64,000 nt of DNA, from positions 16,763 to 80,762 of the forward strand of contig CAJUMG010000008.1 in assembly GCA_910587335.1 (NCBI GenBank), in the 5' to 3' direction. The number at the start of each line of letters is the position of its first letter. Position 1 is the first letter of the stretch. The position numbers and the translations under genes are program-made. This DNA is from an uncultured Oscillospiraceae bacterium. Its GTDB lineage: Bacteria > Bacillota > Clostridia > Oscillospirales > Ruminococcaceae. This document shows positions 16,833 through 23,494 of this stretch, in pieces. Under the pieces are notes generated by a model. That model saw only the letters and a program-made list of their open reading frames with translations. It was not told where the DNA came from and ran no database searches.

Positions 16833-18005
16833 TTATCTTTTTATCTCGACCAGTTCTATTCCCGCAATCGCGTCGTCGATCAGCTTTTGTACATCCAACG
16901 CCCGTTCCGCCGCTTCCACAAGGTCCAAACGCGGGCGGGTACGGGGATGCTTAGGGGTAAAGACGGTGCAGCAATCCTCGTAGGGCAAAATCGACGTTTC
17001 AAAGGTGTCAATCTCCTGGGCAATGGCGATAATCTCCCGCTTGTCCATACCGATAACCGGCCGGAATACCGGCAGGTCCGCCACAATATCGGTACAGGCG
17101 ATAGCCTTGACCGTCTGACTGGCGACCTGTCCCACGCTTTCGCCGGTGATCAGGGCCCCGCAGTCCTGCTGCCGGGCCACCTGGGAGGCAATGCGCATCA
17201 TAAACCGGCGCATGACGATGGTAAACAGCTCCTCCGGGCATTTGTCCCGGATTTCCTCCTGAATCTTGGTAAACGGGACCACGAAAAGCTTCATCCTGCC
17301 GCAGTATTCGGCCATTTTTTCCATTAAAGCGACCACCTTTTGCTTTGCCCGCTTGCTGGTATAGGGCGGGCTTGCAAAGTGGACGCCGCACAGCTCCAGT
17401 CCCCGCTTAGCCATCATGTACCCCGCCACCGGACTGTCAATGCCGCCGGAGATCAAGATTGCCGCCTTGCCGGAGGTGCCGATGGGGATTCCTCCCGCTC
17501 CCGGCTGCTGCCGGCCATGGACGTAAGCGGCTGACTCCCGGATCTCCACCATGACCAGCACATCCGGGTTCTCTACGTCCACCCGCAGGTGATTGTAGCG
17601 GTCCAGGATTCGGCCGCCCAGCTCCCGGCAGATTTCCGGCGATTTCATGGGAAAGGACTTATCCGCCCGTTTTGCCTCTACCTTAAAGGTTTGGGCGTAT
17701 TCCAGCTCTTCGCCCAGAAAATCCAGCGTTTGAGCACAGATATCCTCAAAATCCTTGGCGGCCACCCGCGCCCGGCTGAATGCCGCGATACCGAACACGT
17801 GGGACACCCGCCGGCAGGCTTCATCCAGGTCAATTTCCTCCGACTGCGGTTCGCAGTAGATGGTGGATTGGGCCTTTCGGAACGAAAACCGCCCCAAGCT
17901 GTGCAGCCGCCACCTGGTATTTTTTACAAGAACATCCTCGAAGGAGGATTTGTTCAGTCCCTTTAGTGCGATTTCCCCTGTTTTAATCAGTATGATTTCC
18001 TTCAT
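16833..18005 (-). CDS. thiI: tRNA 4-thiouridine synthase ThiI
   Basis: This 390-residue enzyme thiolates uridine 8 of tRNA using sulfur relayed from a cysteine desulfurase. An N-terminal ferredoxin-like/THUMP region (to about 165) is followed by a PP-loop ATP pyrophosphatase domain with KAAILISGGIDSPVAGYMM and then GVHFASPPYTSKRAK. It ends without a rhodanese domain, as in B. subtilis ThiI, so sulfur must come from a partner, which is the desulfurase encoded 56 bp upstream. GGAGCG precedes the start. The SpoIID fusion gene begins 33 bp after its stop. Confidence 0.93.
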   Translation of the reverse strand: MKEIILIKTGEIALKGLNKSSFEDVLVKNTRWRLHSLGRFSFRKAQSTIYCEPQSEEIDLDEACRRVSHVFGIAAFSRARVAAKDFEDICAQTLDFLGEELEYAQTFKVEAKRADKSFPMKSPEICRELGGRILDRYNHLRVDVENPDVLVMVEIRESAAYVHGRQQPGAGGIPIGTSGKAAILISGGIDSPVAGYMMAKRGLELCGVHFASPPYTSKRAKQKVVALMEKMAEYCGRMKLFVVPFTKIQEEIRDKCPEELFTIVMRRFMMRIASQVARQQDCGALITGESVGQVASQTVKAIACTDIVADLPVFRPVIGMDKREIIAIAQEIDTFETSILPYEDCCTVFTPKHPRTRPRLDLVEAAERALDVQKLIDDAIAGIELVEIKR

Positions 18006-18061
18006 CCCGGCGCTCCTTTATTTTTCTTACTATAATAAGGTATGTGCCCTAGCCGCCCTTA

Positions 18062-19198
18062 CTAGCAATGGGCCAGAGAGCAGATCCCCTCCTGCAAGGC
18101 CAGGACAAAATCCTCCACATCCTCTTTCGTGTTATACCGCCCAAAGCTTATGCGCAGCGCGCTGTCGATCAAGGCCGGGTCCAGCCCCATGGCGGACAGC
18201 ACATGGCTTTTCGCCCCTTTAGAGCAGGCGGACCCGCTGGACACCGAAATGCCCCGCTCCTCTAAAAAGTGCATCATTGTTTCCGACCGGTACCCCGGCA
18301 CGCTGATGTTTAGTACCGCAGGCAGCGCGTCCGCCGGGGAATTGACAACCACCTTTGACATGGAAAGCAGCCGGCAGCGCAGTTCCTGATTCAGGTCGGC
18401 GATGCGCGCGGCATCCTCCCGCAGATGCTCTTTGGCCAGCCTTGCCGCCACGCCAAACCCCACGATGGAGGCCGCCGCCTCGGTTCCGGGCCGCAGCTTT
18501 TTCTCCTGGCTGCCGCCTAGCTGCCGGGGGACCAGGCGAATTCCACGTCTTACATACAAAGCGCCGCACCCCTTTGGTCCATAGATCTTGTGTGCGCTGA
18601 CCGTCGCCAGATCCAGGTCCAGCCGACGCATGGACAAGGGCAGCTTACCTAAAGCCTGCACACAGTCACAGTGGATCAGTGTGCCGGGATTTTTGCGCCG
18701 CACCCCCCGAACAATCTGCTCGATGGGCAGAATGGCGCCTACCTCGTTATTGACGCACATGCAGGATACCAGCACGGTCTGACCATCCACCGCCGCCACA
18801 ACCTCTCCCGGGTCGATATGGCCCAGATGGTCCGGCTTGATCCGAATAACCTCCCAGCCCAGCTGCTCTAGGCGGTTGGCGGCGGCATCGACCGAAGAAT
18901 GCTCGAACGCGGTGGTCACAATGCGTTTTCCCCGGCGCGCCCGGGCCTCGGCCACACCCAAAAGGGCCAGGTTATTGGCCTCGGTCCCACCGGAGGTAAA
19001 GGTCAGCTCCCCGGGATCACAGTCCAAAAGCTGGGCCAAGCTCCGGCGCGCTGCCTCAATCTGGTTTTCCGCCTCCAGCCCTTTTCGATGCAGCGAGGAG
19101 GGATTGCCGTAACAATTGACCAGCATATCATAAACCGCGCGGGCCACAGGCTCCGCTGTACGGGTAGTAGCGCTGTTGTCCAGATAAATCTCTCTCAT
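18062..19198 (-). CDS. Cysteine desulfurase, NifS/IscS family
   Basis: This 378-residue PLP enzyme converts cysteine to alanine and passes the sulfur on as a persulfide. Visible motifs: YLDNSATT, EHSSVDAAANRL, the PLP lysine in TVSAHKIYGPKGCGAL, and the mobile-loop catalytic Cys in SSGSACSKG. I chose MREIYLDNS (8 nt after GGAG) over an ATG one codon upstream. Linkage to thiI suggests the dedicated NifZ-type role seen in B. subtilis rather than general Fe-S assembly; no iscU/sufU is next to it. A promoter lies at 19265-19293. Confidence 0.92.
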   Translation of the reverse strand: MREIYLDNSATTRTAEPVARAVYDMLVNCYGNPSSLHRKGLEAENQIEAARRSLAQLLDCDPGELTFTSGGTEANNLALLGVAEARARRGKRIVTTAFEHSSVDAAANRLEQLGWEVIRIKPDHLGHIDPGEVVAAVDGQTVLVSCMCVNNEVGAILPIEQIVRGVRRKNPGTLIHCDCVQALGKLPLSMRRLDLDLATVSAHKIYGPKGCGALYVRRGIRLVPRQLGGSQEKKLRPGTEAAASIVGFGVAARLAKEHLREDAARIADLNQELRCRLLSMSKVVVNSPADALPAVLNISVPGYRSETMMHFLEERGISVSSGSACSKGAKSHVLSAMGLDPALIDSALRISFGRYNTKEDVEDFVLALQEGICSLAHC

Positions 19199-19264
19199 CA
19201 TCTCATCTCCATTTTGAAGAAGGTTCACCGAAAGCAGGGGCCGGATTTTTCCATATACTTTACT

Positions 19265-19293
19265 ATTATAAACGATCCGTCCGCCTGTTTCAA
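19265..19293 (-). promoter_or_regulatory. Sigma-A promoter of the desulfurase-thiI-fusion unit
   Basis: On the minus strand TTGAAA (19293-19288), 17 bp, TATAAT (19270-19265). The next start codon is at 19198. Confidence 0.75.
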
Positions 19294-19537
19294 GAAAGGC
19301 CGGCCGAAAAAGGCGGTTTTCTGTCGAAAAAAGTCTTCGGGTCCAAAAAACGCCAGTTGGGACCGCGCCTTGCTTCATTATAGGCACTGACGGGACGTTT
19401 GGTGCATAAAAAACGGCGGATTTTTGTAAAAAGCTGTATAGACACTGGCAAATGTGCTATACTAGGGATGATTTACCGGGATTTTTTCCGTTTCGACATG
19501 AATTTATGAAAAAATTAAAAAAAGTTATTACAAAGTA

Positions 19538-19566
19538 TTTACAAATCGATTTTCTTGTGCTATAGT
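19538..19566 (+). promoter_or_regulatory. Strong sigma-A promoter of the surface protein gene
   Basis: TTTACA (19538-19543), 17-bp spacer, TATAGT (19561-19566), in an AT-rich upstream context typical of very active promoters. The leader is about 90 nt and ends with TAGGAGGAAAATTACC. Confidence 0.8.
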
Positions 19567-19664
19567 ATGGTTACAGTTCCAAGAAACCGATGCGGACTAG
19601 CAAGGGAGAGTTGCTGTGTAAGCGGAGGATGGAAGCTGAATATAATTTTAGGAGGAAAATTACC

Positions 19665-20846
19665 ATGAAAAAAGTACTTGCTCTTGTACTGTCCGTTATG
19701 ATGGTTCTGAGCCTGTCTGTGGTTGCTTTTGCTGCTGATGGTCCTACCCCTGGCAACAAAAACACCACTGGTACCAATAACGTAATTGGTACTCCGGATG
19801 ACAAAAATGTTATTCTGGGCACCCTGGGCGCTGGCGACAAAGAGGATGATACTGATGATTATCCCGACAAACCCGGTGCTACCTATTACTACACCATCTT
19901 CATCGCAACCGAGAACAATGTTGCTGGCGATGTTACTGTTGGTGACGTTAACTACGACATGCTGACCGATGACGAGTATGCGAAACATCTGACTGTTTCC
20001 ATCCGTGAGTCTGGCGACAAAATGATCGATTCCTATGCGATCGTTAAGAAGAATGGCGTGTACAAAGTAGAGGTTAAAACCAAAGCTACCTACACCACCA
20101 GCAAAACTTCTGCTACTTGGACCATCACTCTGAGAAGAGACAAAAAGTACAAAGTAGTTGAGGCTACCGTTGATATCGCTCAGAAATGGGCTGAAATCGA
20201 ACTCACTGGCTACACTGACACTTACAGCGAGAGAGTCTTCAACGATATCGATCCTGAGAACACTGTAGCTACCGGTTCTAACGTAGGTGCTGATCATCCT
20301 TACTACACCGACGACAAGAACCTGCAGGCTCTGGCTGTTATCCCGAAAAACACCACTTATGCTGAGCTGTATTTCGATACCGACGATATCTTCTGGTACA
20401 CTGTGAAGAACTCTTCCAAGACCACTGTTAACGTCTACTTCGAGAGAAGCAACAAGACCATGTCCACCACCTATGAGGATGCTGATCTGGAAATGATCTT
20501 CTTCAAAGGTGCTCCTGAGTTCGATTACTCTGGTACTTTCCATGTAACCGTTGACCAGGATATGTTCGTTTACGCTATCGAAGGCGGCAAACTGGTTGAA
20601 GGCAAATTCACCTGGAACAAAGATGCTGAGTGCTGGGAGACCGCTACTCGCAAACTGGAAGGCGCTGTAGCTTCTGACATCAAACTGGATGTAAGCAAAT
20701 ACAACGCTACCGTTAACAACAATGGCGGCAACACCACTGGCGACAAAAACAACCCCGGTACCGGTTCTGTTGATTTTGTAAACGTTGCTGTTGCTCTGGG
20801 CGTTGTTTCTCTGGCTGCTGCTGGCGCAGTTGCTCTGAAGAAATAA
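19665..20846 (+). CDS. Highly expressed sortase-anchored surface protein
   Basis: This 393-residue protein begins MKKVLALVLSVMMVLS with a classic signal peptide ending near AFAADG. The mature part is a Thr/Asp/Lys-rich beta protein without a family I recognise. The C-terminus has NPGTGS, a hydrophobic helix (VDFVNVAVALGVVSLAAAG) and a final KK: an LPXTG-like sorting signal of the NPxTG type. Codon choice differs sharply from neighbours (GTT, GCT, ACC, AAA and GGC favoured), as in the most heavily translated genes, and the promoter and ribosome site are excellent. It is a candidate major wall or S-layer-like protein. Two hairpins follow. The cognate sortase is not in this window. Confidence 0.8.
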   Translation: MKKVLALVLSVMMVLSLSVVAFAADGPTPGNKNTTGTNNVIGTPDDKNVILGTLGAGDKEDDTDDYPDKPGATYYYTIFIATENNVAGDVTVGDVNYDMLTDDEYAKHLTVSIRESGDKMIDSYAIVKKNGVYKVEVKTKATYTTSKTSATWTITLRRDKKYKVVEATVDIAQKWAEIELTGYTDTYSERVFNDIDPENTVATGSNVGADHPYYTDDKNLQALAVIPKNTTYAELYFDTDDIFWYTVKNSSKTTVNVYFERSNKTMSTTYEDADLEMIFFKGAPEFDYSGTFHVTVDQDMFVYAIEGGKLVEGKFTWNKDAECWETATRKLEGAVASDIKLDVSKYNATVNNNGGNTTGDKNNPGTGSVDFVNVAVALGVVSLAAAGAVALKK

Positions 20847-20904
20847 TTCAGTTGCTAACAAATCTTTCCTTTGTGTCTCTCCACAATCGCATAAAGTGAA
20901 AAAC

Positions 20905-20930
20905 AAAAAGCTGCCTTAGGGCGGCTTTTT
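20905..20930 (+). terminator. Terminator of the surface protein gene
   Basis: AAAAAGCTGCC pairs with GGCGGCTTTTT (one G-T pair) and runs into TTTTTG. Confidence 0.8.
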
Positions 20931-20963
20931 GCTTTCTCTATAAAGCCTTGGTTATAACCAAAG

Positions 20964-21003
20964 AAAAAGTCCCTTTCTGTTTTATGAGAAAGGGACCTTT
21001 TTT
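20964..21003. terminator. Bidirectional terminator before the PRTase-like gene
   Basis: AAAAAGTCCCTTTCT pairs with AGAAAGGGACCTTTTTT. It ends the leftward PRTase-like gene and backs up the surface-protein terminator. Confidence 0.8.
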
Positions 21004-21014
21004 CGTTTTGCGTT

Positions 21015-21656
21015 TTAGATTTTGGAGTATCCGTAGCTGTTGACAAGCGCATCAACCTTTTTGCGCGCAGCGCACATGGGGCATTCGGCCGTGCTGTAGC
21101 TGTGGTATTCCGGCAGATCCCCAGGGGAGAAGATCGAGTTAATCTTAATGCCCCGGCTTTCCGAAGCAGCGCTGAAGATCGCCGCAATCGCCACCAGGCT
21201 GCCGTTATAATATTGCAGGCACTCTACTGCTCGATTGATGGTCTTTCCGGTGGAAACCGACGCCATTAAAAGCAGTATATGCTTGCCCCAAATCATCTTT
21301 TGTGTATTATCCCGGAAAATCATTTGGTTATTGGCGTTTAATTCAGGCGTAATCACGTTGATGTCCTGCCCCGCATTGAGAACCGGGATCGTCGGGTCGC
21401 TTAAAGCCTGTGCCAAAAATGCGCCCAACATCTCAGTCCCTTCCAGGCAGACAATTGTGTCGATGTTCGTGCCCATCATGTACTCCTGGGCCAACAGCGA
21501 AGCAGCTTCTTTCGCGGTAGAGGAGCTGGTCTTTACTGTTGTCATATCCACATAGTAGTTAACGTGGGAGTGACTGGTGGCAAAATGTCCGGGAATCACC
21601 CCGATTTTTACCTTGCTGGATTTGGTTGCGCTGATTTCTTTCATTCTGGTTTCCAT
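21015..21656 (-). CDS. Orotate phosphoribosyltransferase-like protein
   Basis: This 213-residue protein has a type I PRTase core: TIVCLEGTEMLGAFLAQAL, then HILLLMASVSTGKTI at the place of the PRPP loop. The usual acidic pair before the STGKT-like segment is replaced by MA, so PRPP binding is doubtful. A C-terminal ECPMCAARKK could hold a metal. Similar proteins in Oscillospiraceae are usually named orotate phosphoribosyltransferase, but no pyrimidine genes are nearby. METRMKEIS starts 9 nt after AAGGAG, downstream of a strong promoter. Confidence 0.65.
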   Translation of the reverse strand: METRMKEISATKSSKVKIGVIPGHFATSHSHVNYYVDMTTVKTSSSTAKEAASLLAQEYMMGTNIDTIVCLEGTEMLGAFLAQALSDPTIPVLNAGQDINVITPELNANNQMIFRDNTQKMIWGKHILLLMASVSTGKTINRAVECLQYYNGSLVAIAAIFSAASESRGIKINSIFSPGDLPEYHSYSTAECPMCAARKKVDALVNSYGYSKI

Positions 21657-21727
21657 ACAATCATACTCCTTCCGGAACCCGGCTTTCCCTTAAAAAGGAA
21701 AAGGGCAGCATAGCCGCCTTTTTATTT

Positions 21728-21756
21728 ATTATAGCATAATAAATTATTTTTTTCAA
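21728..21756 (-). promoter_or_regulatory. Sigma-A promoter of the PRTase-like gene
   Basis: Minus strand TTGAAA (21756-21751), 17 bp, TATAAT (21733-21728), in an AT-rich stretch. Confidence 0.8.
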
Positions 21757-21817
21757 CTTATATGCGGTTATTTATGGAAATAATGCGAAAAAACAAAAAA
21801 TTTTTATAACGCCAAAG

Positions 21818-21858
21818 AAAAAAGTCCGGCCTTGGATTTTGTCCAGAGCCGGTCCTTT
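21818..21858 (-). terminator. Terminator of the DUF4867 gene
   Basis: On the minus strand a CCGGCTCTGGA / TCCAAGGCCGG hairpin is followed by ACTTTTTTC. Confidence 0.7.
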
Positions 21859-21874
21859 AGCCATTATGCGGATG

Positions 21875-22549
21875 TTAATACCGGATACAGGTGTTCTCGC
21901 CGAAAATCCCTTCAAAGCCACCGCGGGTGGCGACCACCGAGCTATCCTTATGGCCGAAAGCCCACTTGTTACGGGCCATGATCAGCCGGTCCTCGTGATT
22001 GACCGGGTGATCCGGTTTTTCGATAGGGCTGTTGGTCCCCTTTTGCAGAATGACCAGGCACTTAAAGCCCTTGTCATCCACCTTGCAGGGCGCGTAATGC
22101 AGCGTATGGGGATAAATCTCTACCGCGACGCCGGCCGGGCAGTAGAAAGCGACGACATCCTTGGAATCCACCGTTCCTTTGTCGGAAAGATCCTCCACCT
22201 TGTACATCATAAATACCATATCGTCCGGGCCAACGCTGACCTCGGAGCATTTGTGATACTCAAAGGCGTTGAGCAGCGATCCGTTTCCGTTGCAATAGCC
22301 TACCTGCACCGGCATACCGGCGTAAAGGTACTTTTGCACCTGCTCGGTAATGGGCAGCGCCTCCATCTCCGGGATGGACGCCACATACTGGTTACCCGAT
22401 TCCGGTACGGCGGTATGATCCTTTAAATAGTCCACATAAGGGGTAAAATCGTACCCTTTTATTACCCGACCGTATTTTTTAAAGGCCGGGTCGGTGACCA
22501 AATACATTTTGACACCTGGATTTTTTGCTTTTACCGATTCAAAACTCAT
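21875..22549 (-). CDS. DUF4867 family cupin-like protein
   Basis: This 224-residue protein matches my memory of the DUF4867 family: QVGYCNGNGSLLNAFEYHKCSEVSVGPDDMVFMM, then VVAFYCPAGVAVEIYPHTLHYAPCKV and a late MARNKWAFGHKD. The HxxxE-like EYHKCSE, the paired His of PHTLHY and the beta-rich pattern suggest a metal-binding cupin. Such proteins occur near sugar-metabolism genes in Firmicutes, but I know of no proven reaction. The start follows only a weak AGAGGG. Its promoter is covered by a palindrome shared with the divergent mtnN gene. Confidence 0.65.
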   Translation of the reverse strand: MSFESVKAKNPGVKMYLVTDPAFKKYGRVIKGYDFTPYVDYLKDHTAVPESGNQYVASIPEMEALPITEQVQKYLYAGMPVQVGYCNGNGSLLNAFEYHKCSEVSVGPDDMVFMMYKVEDLSDKGTVDSKDVVAFYCPAGVAVEIYPHTLHYAPCKVDDKGFKCLVILQKGTNSPIEKPDHPVNHEDRLIMARNKWAFGHKDSSVVATRGGFEGIFGENTCIRY

Positions 22550-22578
22550 AAAAACCCTCTTTTCTCCTGTCCAGTGTT

Positions 22579-22614
22579 CTTATCTGGTAGTATAACATTA
22601 TAATACCGGATAAG
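22579..22614. promoter_or_regulatory. Palindromic operator covering the DUF4867 promoter
   Basis: Arms CTTATCtGGTA (22579-22589) and TACCgGATAAG (22604-22614) face each other over 36 bp, spanning from the -10 into the -35 of the leftward promoter and ending about 20 bp before the mtnN -35. No regulator gene is adjacent. Confidence 0.55.
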
Positions 22615-22617
22615 CAA
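22589..22617 (-). promoter_or_regulatory. Promoter of the DUF4867 gene
   Basis: Minus strand TTGCTT (22617-22612), 17 bp, TATACT (22594-22589). Confidence 0.65.
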
Positions 22618-22635
22618 TCTTTTTTTGCCGAAATC

Positions 22636-22664
22636 TTGCAAAGAAGAGGGAAAATTGCTACAAT
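22636..22664 (+). promoter_or_regulatory. Promoter of the MTA/SAH nucleosidase gene
   Basis: TTGCAA (22636-22641), 17 bp, TACAAT (22659-22664), about 30 nt before the ATG. Confidence 0.7.
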
Positions 22665-22695
22665 GGTGGCAGCAAAGAAAAAGGAGAAATGGTAT

Positions 22696-23382
22696 ATGAC
22701 ATGGGGAATCATCGGAGCAATGCCCTCTGAAATTGCGCTGTTGGAAACGCAGATGTCCAATGTGAAAAAAGAGACGATATCCGGTCTCAGCTATCAGTCT
22801 GGGACGATCCGCGGCAAGGATGTAGTCCTTTGCTGCAGCGAAATCGGCAAGGTCAACGCCGCCATGTGCGCACAGACGCTGGCTTTGCGGTACAACGTGG
22901 GGTGCATGATCAACACCGGCGTGGCCGGCTGCACCTGCGAAGATCTGGGCGTGCTGGATCTGGTCCTATCGCGGGATTTGGTTTTTCACGATTATGACTG
23001 GAAGCTTCAGGAGAAGTACCACCCGCATACCAGCCGCTTTCCTGGCGACCCAAAGCTGATAGAGCTCGCCAAAAAGGCGCTGGAGCAGATACCGGGACGG
23101 GACTACCAATATAAACTGGGCCGCATCGCCACCGGCGACGTTTTTGTGGATGACGAGGATCTGCGCCGGTCGATTATCGAGCGGACCGAGCCGGACTGTG
23201 TGGAGATGGAGGGTGCTGCCATTGCGCTGGTCGCCTACTCCAATCAGATCCCCTGTCTGGTGATCCGCTGTATGTCGGACAATGCCAACGGTGACGCAGG
23301 GATGTCCTTCGACACCTTTGAAAAAATCGCCGCCGACCATTCCGCCAAGCTGCTGCTTTCTATGCTGGAGCTGGCCGAATAG
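22696..23382 (+). CDS. mtnN: 5'-methylthioadenosine/S-adenosylhomocysteine nucleosidase
   Basis: This 228-residue enzyme splits MTA and SAH to adenine and a thio-ribose, recycling products of polyamine synthesis and methylation. It starts MTWGIIGAMPSEIALLE after AAAAGGAGAAAT. Family motifs are CCSEIGKVNAA, NTGVAGC, FHDYDW, and the VEMEGAAIA nucleoside-binding segment followed by RCMSDNA, which carries the catalytic Asp. Length matches the family. It is a single gene between its promoter and a strong terminator. Confidence 0.93.
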   Translation: MTWGIIGAMPSEIALLETQMSNVKKETISGLSYQSGTIRGKDVVLCCSEIGKVNAAMCAQTLALRYNVGCMINTGVAGCTCEDLGVLDLVLSRDLVFHDYDWKLQEKYHPHTSRFPGDPKLIELAKKALEQIPGRDYQYKLGRIATGDVFVDDEDLRRSIIERTEPDCVEMEGAAIALVAYSNQIPCLVIRCMSDNANGDAGMSFDTFEKIAADHSAKLLLSMLELAE

Positions 23383-23393
23383 GAAAACACACA

Positions 23394-23427
23394 AAAAGCC
23401 GCAGGACTTTTTTGTCCTGCGGCTTTT
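23394..23427 (+). terminator. Terminator of mtnN
   Basis: AAAAGCCGCAGGAC (23394-23407) pairs exactly with GTCCTGCGGCTTTT (23414-23427). Confidence 0.9.
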
Positions 23428-23494
23428 ATGCTCCCAGGCCGCGGAAAAGGGGGACTTATTCCGCCTTGAGGGAAGCAGGGTCAAGGGCGTCCGG

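Larger units (their letters stand above)
19199..19664. other. 466-bp divergent promoter region
   Basis: It holds the leftward desulfurase promoter (19265-19293), an AT-rich stretch, and the rightward surface-protein promoter (19538-19566). A GTATAG/CTATAC inverted repeat around 19436-19462 is a possible protein site. No gene is seen. Confidence 0.6.

Noticed and set aside
19560..20906. A 448-codon minus-strand frame opposite the surface protein gene
   Set aside because: It mirrors the biased codons of the plus-strand gene, which has a signal peptide, promoter and ribosome site; the reverse frame has none of these.
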